Below are positions 1 to 6,740 of a stretch of DNA of 9,875 nt, in pieces. The DNA comes from Pseudomonadota bacterium. GTDB taxonomy: Bacteria > Myxococcota_A > Polyangia > Polyangiales > Polyangiaceae. Both the position numbers and the translations under genes were made by a program. The stretch is taken from the NCBI GenBank assembly GCA_023428245.1, contig JAEYYX010000051.1, positions 1 through 9,875 of the forward strand. Reading direction: 5' to 3'. The notes under the pieces were generated by a model. The model saw only the letters and a program-made list of their open reading frames with translations. It was not told the origin of the DNA and did no database searches. Numbering within the stretch: the first letter of the stretch is position 1; each line of letters starts with the position of its first letter.

Positions 1-1114
1 CCGTATCGCTCGCGACCCCACTCCAGGTGAAAGAACGGGAGACGAGGGCCGCGCCTCGCTCTCCCATGGCGCGGCGCGCCTCGTCGGACATAGTCGCGAG
101 CTCCCGGAGCCCTTTTGTCACGCCCTCTGCGGACGGAGTGATTGAGACGCCCGCGCCGCTCGGAGCGACCATCGGCAGGTTGCATTCGGGAGTCAGAAGG
201 ACGGGAGTGCTCGCGGAGAGCGCTTCGAGCACAGCCATCGGCATGCCTTCACTGAAGGAGGGCAAGATGAAGGCGTCGGCGTGGGCGACGGCGGCGTCCC
301 GCTGTTCGCCGAAAAGGGGCCCTGTCCAAATCAGCGAAGGCTCGTCGAGACCGAGGGAGCTCGCGAGAGCTAGGTAGCCTGCTTCGTGTCCTCCATCGTC
401 CCAGCCTGTAACAACCAGACTCCACCGCTCCGCGAGCTCCGGTGAGCTCTGCTTGAAGCGAGCGAAGCCATGCAAGAGCTCAGCGAGCCCCTTCTTGGGA
501 TGGATGCGGCCGAGGAAGAGCAGAGTGCGCCGGCCTGGGGGGACACGGCCTTCGAACGGAGATACGGGGGAGGTGGCGATCGGATCGACCCCGTTCCGGA
601 CCAGGGCGATGGGCGCAGTGACCCCGAGCGAACGCAGCGCGTCCGCTTCGCGCTTTGAGGTCACGACGAGCGCGCTGGCTTCCTCGAGGCTCTTCCGTTG
701 GTAGAGAGCCCAGGCGACGCGCTTCTTGTACCTTGAGTTCCGAAGCGCCCAAGGATCGGCCATCCCATGCAGGGATAGCAGATAGGGAACGCGATGAGCG
801 CGGGCGTATCGCATCGCCTCGAAGGAGCCTAGGGTCCAGAGGCCGTGGGCGTGAACGATGTCCGGGCGCAGGCGAATCAGTTCTCTCTGATACCCCGGAG
901 ACCAACCCAGGCTCGTCGGTCCTTGGGCGGGAAACGCGCAAACGGAAACCGGCGCCCAGAGAGCTCGATCCTGGTCCGTGAACTCGTCGACAAGTCCGAG
1001 CACGCTCGCGCCGATCTTTTCGAGCTTCGAGAGCTCTTGGGCCAGGCGATAACCTACCCCAAACAGTCCACCCGATTTTCGGGAGACGGACGCAAATACG
1101 AAGCTCACATGCAT
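1..1114 (-). CDS. GT4-family glycosyltransferase (GT-B fold), 3' end cut by window edge
   Basis: Reading leftwards from ATG 1114 there is an open frame of 371 codons that leaves the window without a stop. It has the features of a GT-B retaining glycosyltransferase, which moves a sugar from a nucleotide-sugar donor to a glycan or lipid acceptor at the inner face of the membrane. An N-terminal acceptor domain starts with a glycine-rich loop (RKSGGLFGVGYRLAQ, residues 12-26), followed by RPDIVHAHGLW (83-93) and SLHGMADPWALRNS (114-127). The donor domain shows VRNGVD (172-177), LFLGRIHPKKG (199-209) and PSFSEGMPMAVLEA (285-298), with the EX7E pair E289/E297. GT4 proteins are usually about 370-400 residues, so only a short C-terminal tail is missing. 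No clear Shine-Dalgarno precedes ATG 1114; GTG 1108 is an alternative. It is divergent from the next gene. Family call is firm; acceptor, donor and pathway (exopolysaccharide or O-antigen) are not visible. Confidence 0.93.
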   Translation of the reverse strand, partial: MHVSFVFASVSRKSGGLFGVGYRLAQELSKLEKIGASVLGLVDEFTDQDRALWAPVSVCAFPAQGPTSLGWSPGYQRELIRLRPDIVHAHGLWTLGSFEAMRYARAHRVPYLLSLHGMADPWALRNSRYKKRVAWALYQRKSLEEASALVVTSKREADALRSLGVTAPIALVRNGVDPIATSPVSPFEGRVPPGRRTLLFLGRIHPKKGLAELLHGFARFKQSSPELAERWSLVVTGWDDGGHEAGYLALASSLGLDEPSLIWTGPLFGEQRDAAVAHADAFILPSFSEGMPMAVLEALSASTPVLLTPECNLPMVAPSGAGVSITPSAEGVTKGLRELATMSDEARRAMGERGAALVSRSFTWSGVASDT

Positions 1115-1341
1115 CGAGTGCCGCGGCGCAGTCTAAGCCAAAAATCGCGCCTGCGCAGCTTCGCTTCGCAGCTCGGCCGGTTTCTCGGACCAGACGCGCG
1201 CTTGGGCTGTGTGGGGCTCCGCGCAGTCTTCTTCGTTTGGGCGCTTCCGGGCGAGGTTCGATGTGGCTTCTCCTCTGCGAACGGACGGCGGCGGCCTTGT
1301 GTCTGGACTGTCTCGGGGCCCGTGCGCGCGCTTGACGGAAC

Positions 1342-2268
1342 ATGCTCCTGTCCTATCTGATGCGTTCGATCGTGGGAGAAGAACGAGCCATCGCACCGAA
1401 AGTCAAAATCGGCATTGTCGGTGACCTTCATGGAGCATTCGATGCCGAAGACGCCCGCTACTTCAATCGTTCGGACTACGATTTGCTTCTTCTCACGGGC
1501 GATCTCGGCAGCGGCACCGCGCAGAACGGAATCAGTATTGCGCGGGAGGTGGCTCGGCTCGACAAGCCGACTCTCGTTGTCGCGGGCAATAACGACGCGC
1601 CGTACGCGGCGGAGATCGGCGCCGAGTTCAAGTATCAGGCGCGTCTCGCCGCGCTCATGCGTGTGTCCCGGGGCAGAGGCGAGCAGGAGAGTTCAGTTGC
1701 GCTCTGTGGCTACGATCTGCGCACCTATTCATTCTCTGACTATTCGTTCTCGGTGCTCGTGGGGCGGCCGTATTCGCGGGGGGGGCCTGACCTTTTCCAC
1801 CCGGAAGGGCTCGCTGAACGCTACGGGGTCTTCGACCATCAGGGGTCCGAAGCACTGCTCCGAGAAATGGTGCGCGCCGCGCCTACCCGCGACATCCTGT
1901 GGCTCGCCCACAACGGTCCTTCCGGTCTCGGAGAGCGAGGCACCGACATTTTCGGCGCCGACTTCCGGAAGGAGGAAGGAGACTGGGGAGATCGAGATCT
2001 CGAAGCGGCCGTACAGTTCTCGAAAGAAGAACACCGGGTGCTCGCGGTGATCGCGGGGCACATGCACAGGCGCCCTCCGCGCCAAGGTGCAGAGCGGGAG
2101 CGCACGGCTCAAATCGAGAAGGACGGAACTCTCTACGTGAACGCATCGGTGGTCCCACGCATCTTCAGCGGCGCCGAAGGCGAGCTTCGCCATCATATGG
2201 CGCTCGAGCTTTACGCCGATGGCCCGCCGGCTATCCGAGACGTTTGGGTTGAGGAAGCTGTGCGTTGA
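1342..2268 (+). CDS. Calcineurin-like metallophosphoesterase, TIGR04168-type
   Basis: The 308-residue protein carries the binuclear-metal phosphoesterase motifs in order: GDLHG (27-31), GDLGSG (53-58), GNND (82-85), an AHNGPSGLG segment with H190, and GHMHRR (239-244) with H240 and H242. The GPSGLG loop, the EGDWGDRDLEAAVQ stretch (212-225) and VNASVVPRI (266-274) match what I recall of the TIGR04168 family found in cyanobacteria and plant chloroplasts. The fold hydrolyses phosphoester bonds; the substrate of this branch is unknown to me. The usual GNHD motif reads GNND here, which replaces the histidine that normally assists leaving-group departure. No signal peptide is visible, so it is probably cytoplasmic. 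The start is uncertain: ATG 1342 has GGAA only one base upstream, and ATG 1360 and GTG 1372 are in frame; the conserved core begins near residue 20. It converges with the TerB-like gene, 30 bases between stop codons. Confidence 0.92.
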   Translation: MLLSYLMRSIVGEERAIAPKVKIGIVGDLHGAFDAEDARYFNRSDYDLLLLTGDLGSGTAQNGISIAREVARLDKPTLVVAGNNDAPYAAEIGAEFKYQARLAALMRVSRGRGEQESSVALCGYDLRTYSFSDYSFSVLVGRPYSRGGPDLFHPEGLAERYGVFDHQGSEALLREMVRAAPTRDILWLAHNGPSGLGERGTDIFGADFRKEEGDWGDRDLEAAVQFSKEEHRVLAVIAGHMHRRPPRQGAERERTAQIEKDGTLYVNASVVPRIFSGAEGELRHHMALELYADGPPAIRDVWVEEAVR

Positions 2269-2290
2269 CGCCTAAAGGTTCTCTGGAACG

Positions 2291-2306
2291 AGCCCCGATC
2301 AGGGCT
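2291..2306. terminator. Small hairpin between convergent genes
   Basis: AGCCC (2291-2295) pairs with GGGCT (2302-2306) around a six-base loop. It sits in the gap between the convergent metallophosphoesterase and TerB-like genes and overlaps the stop codon of the latter. There is no T-run on either strand, so a role as a shared bidirectional terminator is only suggested by position. Confidence 0.2.
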
Positions 2307-2829
2307 TCTCGAGGCCTCGAAGTTCACTCGCGCGGCGTCCGGAGATCCCGAGCTTCTCTGCAATGTCCCCGAGAAGCTCCTCTTCTTCGCTGGAGACGTC
2401 GTCGTTGGCCCAGGCCAGGGTCGCGGCCAGCGTATAGGCAGACTCGGCGGTAACCTTGTCGAGAGAGAGAGCCTCGGTCACGCTATAAATCCGCTCATCG
2501 AGTCCTGCGCGGCGGAGCCGTTCGGCGTAGCGCTCGAAGAGCGAGGTGAGCTGATGGTCCTCAAGGTCGCTGTTCAGGGTGCGCGCGACTCCGCGAAGGA
2601 CCGCCTCCTCACCTTGGCCCACAACGCCCACCGTCGCGTGCATGAGATAGAGCAACTCGAGCAGCGGAGAGACCCTCATCAGCAAAGGATCTTTCGGATC
2701 GAGGGGAGCGGGCGGCGGCAGGCTACCGAAGCGAGGCGCGCTCTTGAACTCGGGCACAGGGCTGCTTTCTCCTCGGTCGATCAGAGTGTCGCGGAGCTGC
2801 GTCAGATTGGAATCTTTGTTCTCGGGCAT
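2299..2829 (-). CDS. TerB-like (tellurite-resistance TerB fold) helical protein
   Basis: From ATG 2829 the protein has 176 residues. An N-terminal tail rich in Pro and charged residues (1-50) is followed by an all-helical TerB-like domain (about 52-170). Its marks are LLELLYLMHATVGVVGQGEE (57-76) and a second, equivalent helix pair ending in WANDDVSSEEEELLGDIAEKLGI. In the TerB fold such acidic loops bind divalent metal; the second loop keeps its Asp/Glu residues, while the first lacks the usual Asp (TVG instead of ADG). The biochemical role of single-domain TerB proteins is not established, and nothing here links it to tellurite. ATG 2829 lacks a Shine-Dalgarno. GTG 2880, 17 codons upstream in frame, follows AGGGGA (2890-2885) and may be the true start. 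It is downstream of, and co-oriented with, the PhoH gene and possibly co-transcribed. Confidence 0.75.
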   Translation of the reverse strand: MPENKDSNLTQLRDTLIDRGESSPVPEFKSAPRFGSLPPPAPLDPKDPLLMRVSPLLELLYLMHATVGVVGQGEEAVLRGVARTLNSDLEDHQLTSLFERYAERLRRAGLDERIYSVTEALSLDKVTAESAYTLAATLAWANDDVSSEEEELLGDIAEKLGISGRRASELRGLEKP

Positions 2830-2894
2830 GATGCGTCGGACAAGGGTGAAAGGGCGCGGGAGGACGATGCGGAGTACCACGTCGTCCCCTAGCC

Positions 2895-2921
2895 CCGAGC
2901 GCAAGCTTCTCAGGCGCTCGG
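2895..2921 (-). terminator. Perfect 8-bp hairpin in phoH-terB gap
   Basis: CCGAGCGC (2895-2902) and GCGCTCGG (2914-2921) form an uninterrupted 8-bp stem with an 11-base loop. On the transcribed minus strand it lies just before the AGGGGA/GTG candidate start of the TerB-like gene. No U-tract follows, so it could be a weak terminator of the PhoH gene, a leader structure, or an RNA-processing site. Confidence 0.35.
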
Positions 2922-2994
2922 TGCCCGGAAAAGCACGCCTGCGTAACGTCCAGGTTTCTGACCTCGGGTTTCGCTCCTGCGAGTTCTCGGGGGT

Positions 2995-3005
2995 CCCCGT
3001 CGGGG
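2995..3005 (-). terminator. Short GC hairpin just past the phoH stop
   Basis: CCCC (2995-2998) and GGGG (3002-3005) flank a three-base loop, 17 bases beyond the PhoH stop codon. The stem is short and lacks a U-tract; it is listed because it is the first structure after the gene. Confidence 0.15.
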
Positions 3006-3022
3006 GCTTGCGGCCGCGCAGC

Positions 3023-4138
3023 TCACTTGAGATTTGGCTCTTCGGCCGCTTTCGGAGCGGTTTCCGCTTCGGCCGCCTCTGCGGCCTGTGCGGCGAGCTT
3101 CTCCTTGAGAAGTCGCTCGCGTTCGTTTGCTTCGTGAGACTCGTAAGCGACGACGATGCGCTGGACGAGGGGATGACGGACGACGTCCGCGTCCGAGAAC
3201 TCTGCGAAAGCAATGCCCTCGACCGAGCGCAAGATTCGCTTCGCCTCAGCCAGGCCGCTCTTGGCGCCGCGCGGGAGATCGGTCTGTGTCACGTCGCCCG
3301 TGACGACGGCTTTTGAACCGTATCCGAGACGGGTCAAAAACATCTTCATCTGTTCCGTCGTTGCGTTCTGAGCCTCGTCGAGGATCACGAATGCGTCGTT
3401 CAGCGTGCGGCCGCGCATGAAGGCGAGGGGAGCGACCTCGATCTCACCCCGCGTGCGCATTTGTTGGACCTTTTCGTACTCGAGCATCTCATTGAGCGCG
3501 TCGTAGAGTGGCCGCAGGTAAGGGTTCACCTTCTCCGCCAAGTCTCCGGGCAAAAAACCGAGGCGCTCCCCCGCTTCCACCGCGGGGCGGGTCAGGACGA
3601 TGCGCTTGACGCGGCGGGTTACGAGCATGGACGCGGCCATGGCCATCGCCAGGTACGTCTTGCCAGTTCCGGCGGGCCCGATGCCGAAGGTCAAGTCGTG
3701 CGATTTGATCTTCGCGATGTAGTCCCTTTGGGTCGCGGTCTTCGGCATGACCGGCTTCTTGCGCGGGGTAATCAAGATCACCTGATCCAAGAGCTCGGTG
3801 AGCGAGCGGTTCGGATCCTTGCGCAAGGAGCGGAGCGAATGAGCTACGTCTGAATTTCGGACCTCGTAACCTTCCGAGAGCAGCTCACTCACGCCTTCGA
3901 GGAAGCGGTAGGCGAGCTCGGCGGGTTCCCGCGCTCCGCTCACGAAGACGGACTGGCCCCGCTGGCTCACGGTGGCGCCGCTCTGGAGTCCGACCTCGTT
4001 CAAGAACGACCCCGCGGGCCCCGTCAAGCGAAGGAGTAGGTCTGGGCTCTCGATGTCCAGGCGCAGCGTCTTTTCGGGACGAGGGGGCGATGACTCGAGA
4101 GCGGCGGCCGACGACGGCCGAGTCGAAGGATCGTTCAT
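3023..4138 (-). CDS. ybeZ: PhoH-like ATPase (YbeZ type)
   Basis: This 371-residue protein is a PhoH-family P-loop ATPase. An N-terminal KH-like RNA-binding module (about 24-100: LDIESPDLLLRLTGPAGSFL to the helix ending ELLSEGYEV) precedes a PhoH domain with Walker A GPAGTGKT (154-161), GERLGFLPGDL (190-200), Walker B VILDEAQN (251-258), VVTGDVTQTDLPRG (278-291) and the RHPLVQRIV arginine motif (321-329). The tail (343-369) is Ala/Glu/Lys-rich and likely disordered. In Escherichia coli, YbeZ works with the endoribonuclease YbeY in rRNA maturation. Here no ybeY follows; a TerB-like gene does. ATG 4138 has a good Shine-Dalgarno (AGGAAAG on the minus strand, 4151-4145) six bases away. It is divergent from the GNAT gene across 68 bases. 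Length and motifs are intact and typical of the family. Confidence 0.96.
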   Translation of the reverse strand: MNDPSTRPSSAAALESSPPRPEKTLRLDIESPDLLLRLTGPAGSFLNEVGLQSGATVSQRGQSVFVSGAREPAELAYRFLEGVSELLSEGYEVRNSDVAHSLRSLRKDPNRSLTELLDQVILITPRKKPVMPKTATQRDYIAKIKSHDLTFGIGPAGTGKTYLAMAMAASMLVTRRVKRIVLTRPAVEAGERLGFLPGDLAEKVNPYLRPLYDALNEMLEYEKVQQMRTRGEIEVAPLAFMRGRTLNDAFVILDEAQNATTEQMKMFLTRLGYGSKAVVTGDVTQTDLPRGAKSGLAEAKRILRSVEGIAFAEFSDADVVRHPLVQRIVVAYESHEANERERLLKEKLAAQAAEAAEAETAPKAAEEPNLK

Positions 4139-4206
4139 GCGGGGCTTTCCTGGGCTCTAGCATTTCTTTCGGTCCCGGACAGCGGAAGTTGCTAAGATGA
4201 GACAGC

Positions 4207-4707
4207 GTGGACGTTTCGAAAGAGAGGGAGGGACTTCGTTTGCGGCGGGCGCAGCTTGCCGACGTACCGACCATGGCCGCGCTCGAGCGTCAGGCCTTTT
4301 CCGTCCACCAAATAGGTAGCCTCGCGTTTCGGCGGTTCCTTGCCCGTGAGAGCGCTTTGGTGCTCGTCTGTGAGAGAGGACAAGAGGTCTTAGGGCACGC
4401 CGTGGTGCTCTTTCGTGCGCGCTCGAAGGTCGCTCGGCTCTATTCGATTGCGGTGCAGCCGGCCGAACGTGGGCGCGGTACGGGGCGCGCATTGCTCACG
4501 GCGGTGATCGAGCAGGCGCGCGCGCGAGGCCTATCTACTCTGAGCCTTGAGGTGCGCGCTCTCGATGGACCAGTCCTCTCCTTCTATGAGCGGTTTGGTT
4601 TCTGCTTCAAAGAGCGCTTGCCTGGCTACTACGACGACGGCGCCGAGGCTGTGCGTCTGGTGCTCGAGCTGAAACAGCGAGAGCGACCTCTCCGTCGCGC
4701 CTCCTGA
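4207..4707 (+). CDS. GNAT N-acetyltransferase, RimI-like
   Basis: The 166-residue protein has a complete GNAT fold, transferring acetyl from acetyl-CoA to an amine. Strand beta4 and the acetyl-CoA pyrophosphate loop are clear: LYSIAVQPAERGRGTGRALL (78-97), with the R/Q-x-x-G-x-G/A signature at R88-G93. Motif B contains SFYERFGF (125-132), where Y127 occupies the usual general-acid position. The ending, PGYYDDGAEAVRLVLEL, resembles RimI, which acetylates the N-terminus of ribosomal protein S18, but substrate cannot be read from sequence. Translation starts at GTG 4207; ATG 4197 is in another frame, and no strong Shine-Dalgarno is visible. A TAAGAT element at 4193-4198 is too close to the start codon to be a convincing -10 box for a leadered transcript. 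The penicillin-binding gene follows after 104 bases in the same direction. Confidence 0.9.
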   Translation: MDVSKEREGLRLRRAQLADVPTMAALERQAFSVHQIGSLAFRRFLARESALVLVCERGQEVLGHAVVLFRARSKVARLYSIAVQPAERGRGTGRALLTAVIEQARARGLSTLSLEVRALDGPVLSFYERFGFCFKERLPGYYDDGAEAVRLVLELKQRERPLRRAS

Positions 4708-4732
4708 GAGCTGAGCTTCCGGAAGTCCCACG

Positions 4733-4775
4733 CCCCGAGCAGCCTCGGGGGGGCTCTACAGATCGCCGTTTTTTT
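4733..4775 (+). terminator. Hairpin with delayed T-run after the GNAT gene
   Basis: CCCCGAG (4733-4739) and CTCGGGG (4744-4750) form a perfect 7-bp stem with a CAGC tetraloop. A run of seven T occurs at 4769-4775, 18 bases past the stem, which is further than in a classic intrinsic terminator. It could reduce read-through from the GNAT gene into the transpeptidase gene. Confidence 0.4.
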
Positions 4776-4811
4776 GCCCGGGAGCGCTCGGCTTCGGTAG
4801 GGACCTGAGTC

Positions 4812-6053
4812 ATGACCTTGCGTGGTTGGCTCAGCACTGGAGGCCTGATTGGGGTGCTCCTCGCGCTTTGGCCCGTCGTGCGCGGAGGCGCTCCGGTGGA
4901 TCCGACCTTGGGCAGGCTCGCGAAGCTCACCAAGAGCAGCGAAAAAGCCGCCCGAGAGGCGAGTCTGGAAGGACTCGACCTGCGCAGGCTCGATATCCGC
5001 CCGAGCGGGGTGACAGCGCCGCTCCCCGGGGGACGCCTCGCCGAGCTCACCATCGATCCCGGTCTTGAACGCGCGGCGCTTCGAACCATGCACAAGTATC
5101 GCGTCCCCGAGGCCGGGGTCGTCGCGATCGGCGTGAAGACCGGTCACGTCCTCGCCTACGCGAGCCAGGTCCTCGGCAAGGACAAGTTCGACGTGAACGT
5201 GCGCGCAGAGGCACCTGCCGCGAGCGTATTCAAGGTGGTTACCGGCAGTGCGCTGGTCGAGAAGGCGGGACTCTCGGCCACCACCGAGCAATGTTATCGC
5301 GGCGGCCGCAGCCAGATCGCTGCCGAAGAGCTGAGAGAAGATCCTCGCCGCGACAAGTGGTGTGCGACCCTCGACATGGCCATGGGACGGTCGCTCAACG
5401 TGGTCTTTGGCCGCCTCGCCCAGAAACACCTCACTCCCGAAGACATCACAAAAGTGGGCGGCGCGCTCGGATTCGGCACACCTGTGCCGTTCCCTGTTCA
5501 AAACGAGGCACCGAAGATTGAGATCCCCGACGAGCCCCTCGAATTTGCTCGCGCGGCGGCCGGCTTCTGGCACACGACTCTCTCACCCCTCGCGGCGGCG
5601 GTCCTCACACAAACCATCGCGAACGGTGGTGTGACGCTTGAACCACGCATCGTAACCCGCGTGCGGCAGGGCAAAGAAATCCTCTACGAGTTCCCCCTCG
5701 AACCGAAGGTGCTCCGGCGCGCGCTCCAAAGAGACACCGCGTCTGAGGTCGCTCAGATGATGAAGAAGACGATCTCCGACGGCTCGGCGTACTCTGCGTT
5801 CCACGACGACAAAGGCCGCTCTTTCTTGCCGGGCATCGAGGTCGCCGGAAAGACCGGAACTTTGACGCGCGAGAAGGAGAACCGGCACTACACTTGGCTG
5901 GTGGCCTTCGCGCCCGCGTCCGATCCCGAGATCGCTGTGGCGGCGGTCGTTGTGAACACTCCCGAGTGGCAGATCAAAGGCACCCACCTCGCGCGCGATG
6001 TGCTGCGTGCATACTTTGCGGGTAAAGGTGCGCCGGGCGTGACGAGTCCGTGA
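4812..6053 (+). CDS. Penicillin-binding transpeptidase domain protein (short, class B-like)
   Basis: The 413-residue protein has the three serine DD-transpeptidase motifs: SVFK (S138 nucleophile, K141), SLN (194-196) and KTGT (347-350). These enzymes cross-link peptidoglycan stem peptides in the periplasm and are acylated by beta-lactams. Residues 7-23 (LSTGGLIGVLLALWPVV) form a signal anchor or uncleaved signal peptide. Only about 60-100 residues lie between the anchor and the catalytic domain, and TIDPGLERAAL (80-90) resembles the lead-in strand of PbpA-type catalytic domains. The full N-terminal pedestal of FtsI/PBP2 proteins and the glycosyltransferase domain of class A are both absent. 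ATG 4812 has AGGGA (4799-4803) eight bases upstream. The C-terminal lobe (AFAPASDPEIAVAAVVV, 365-381) is complete. A dedicated role (sporulation, lateral wall or repair) cannot be inferred from context. Confidence 0.9.
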   Translation: MTLRGWLSTGGLIGVLLALWPVVRGGAPVDPTLGRLAKLTKSSEKAAREASLEGLDLRRLDIRPSGVTAPLPGGRLAELTIDPGLERAALRTMHKYRVPEAGVVAIGVKTGHVLAYASQVLGKDKFDVNVRAEAPAASVFKVVTGSALVEKAGLSATTEQCYRGGRSQIAAEELREDPRRDKWCATLDMAMGRSLNVVFGRLAQKHLTPEDITKVGGALGFGTPVPFPVQNEAPKIEIPDEPLEFARAAAGFWHTTLSPLAAAVLTQTIANGGVTLEPRIVTRVRQGKEILYEFPLEPKVLRRALQRDTASEVAQMMKKTISDGSAYSAFHDDKGRSFLPGIEVAGKTGTLTREKENRHYTWLVAFAPASDPEIAVAAVVVNTPEWQIKGTHLARDVLRAYFAGKGAPGVTSP

Positions 6054-6077
6054 AGAGTAACTCGGCGGGATCCAATA

Positions 6078-6098
6078 GCGATGGAAAGCTCCCATCGC
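6078..6098 (+). terminator. Hairpin after the transpeptidase gene
   Basis: GCGATGG (6078-6084) and CCATCGC (6092-6098) form a perfect 7-bp stem with a seven-base loop, 24 bases after the stop codon. There is no T-run behind it. Position and stability fit a terminator of the U-less kind seen in GC-rich bacteria. Confidence 0.4.
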
Positions 6099-6154
6099 GC
6101 ATGAAAGCAGGACCCGGCCCTTAGGCTTTTCTGGGAGCTGTCGTTCTCCAAAAC

Positions 6155-6172
6155 GAGCCTCTTCCGAGGCTC
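6155..6172 (+). terminator. Second hairpin between transpeptidase and 111-residue gene
   Basis: GAGCCTC (6155-6161) and GAGGCTC (6166-6172) pair perfectly around TTCC. A TTTT occurs 13 bases later (6185-6188). It may be a second terminator or a structure in the leader of the next gene. Confidence 0.35.
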
Positions 6173-6178
6173 CTGGGG

Positions 6179-6218
6179 TCGCGATTTTCCTGGGGACCCA
6201 GCATGAAGATCGCGATTT
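6179..6218 (+). repeat. Pair of 9-bp direct repeats TCGCGATTT in upstream region
   Basis: TCGCGATTT occurs at 6179-6187 and 6210-6218, 31 bases apart start to start, about three helical turns. Each contains the palindrome TCGCGA, and the second extends to ATCGCGAT. The pair lies 61-100 bases before the start of the 111-residue gene, so it could be an operator; chance is also plausible for such short words. Confidence 0.25.
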
Positions 6219-6278
6219 CAGCGAGTTAGGGCGGGAGGCTCAGCGTGCGCCGAGTCTGTGCCTAGAAAGGGAGTCAGT

Positions 6279-6614
6279 ATGGCGAGTCGAAGACGAGGAG
6301 AGGTAGATCACGCCGAGCTGATGGGGCTGGAACTTCTGGCTCGCATTGCTAGACTCCCTCACGTGCAGGTGGTCCTTCGGAAGCTCGGTCGTGGCTCTCG
6401 CGCCGTTTCCGGACGCCTCGTGAGAGCCCCGCGAAAAGGTTCTGTCGTTGTGATTGAGTTCGCGGACGGGATGCACGAGTACGTGACGACGGCGGTCAAG
6501 CGGGTGCTCCGGTTGGCTCACCAAGACGTCTTTTATATCGAGACGGCGAACAGTCGGTACCGCCTCGAGGTCCAGGCCAAGGACAACGTCCTCGAAGACG
6601 CTTCGAGCGGCTGA
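6279..6614 (+). CDS. Conserved-looking hypothetical protein, 111 residues, small beta-barrel-like
   Basis: I do not recognise this protein. From ATG 6279 it has 111 residues: a basic start (MASRRRGEVD), an amphipathic helix (about 11-37, ELMGLELLARIARLPHVQVVL), then a run of alternating hydrophobic residues predicted as beta strands (43-98): SGRLVRAPRKGSVVVIEF, EYVTTAVKRVLRLA and VFYIETANSRYRLEV. The order 'small strand, G-loop, strand, TT-V-turn, strand, NS-Y strand' resembles small SH3- or Sm-like barrels used as nucleic-acid or ligand-binding adaptors, but that is inference. There is no signal peptide or membrane segment, so it is likely cytoplasmic. ATG 6279 was chosen over the in-frame GTG 6258 because AAAGGGAG (6266-6273) lies five bases upstream of it. 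The gene stands apart, 225 bases after the transpeptidase gene. Confidence 0.75.
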   Translation: MASRRRGEVDHAELMGLELLARIARLPHVQVVLRKLGRGSRAVSGRLVRAPRKGSVVVIEFADGMHEYVTTAVKRVLRLAHQDVFYIETANSRYRLEVQAKDNVLEDASSG

Positions 6615-6672
6615 CTGCTTTCTCGCGAGGGCGCGACCGTTTCCGACCTTCCCAAGACTTTCGAGATCGAGT

Positions 6673-6684
6673 AGGCGATCGCCT
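6673..6684. promoter_or_regulatory. 12-bp perfect palindrome upstream of microprotein gene
   Basis: AGGCGATCGCCT is a perfect inverted repeat with no spacer, 56 bases before the start codon at 6741, within the only non-coding stretch ahead of that gene. It could be a dimeric repressor or activator site. No consensus for a particular regulator is recognised. Confidence 0.25.
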
Positions 6685-6740
6685 CGGTTTGTCGTCCCTT
6701 CCTTGGACGGCAGCCCCAAAACTCCAAGGAGAAATGATTC

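Noticed and set aside
1115..1341. Possible promoters or a small gene in the divergent intergenic region
   Set aside because: Several frames are open, but products are Arg/Pro-rich without features, and no -35/-10 pair is convincing on either strand.
480..1343. Long minus-strand open frame of 287 codons over the glycosyltransferase region
   Set aside because: Its product is Arg/Pro/Ser-rich with no domain, and it overlaps the same-strand frame from 1114 that carries all GT4 motifs. It is a GC-driven shadow.
2309..2320. Perfect palindrome TCGAGGCCTCGA
   Set aside because: It lies in the last codons of the TerB-like gene (LRGLE) and is explained by coding sequence; no reason to call an operator.
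2744..3316. Plus-strand open frame of 190 codons across the phoH-terB gap
   Set aside because: It covers the ends of two real minus-strand genes and gives no recognisable protein; shadow frame.
4629..5573. Minus-strand open frame of 314 codons opposite the GNAT and transpeptidase genes
   Set aside because: It is antisense to two genes with intact catalytic motifs and has no recognisable domain; long antisense frames are expected at this GC content.
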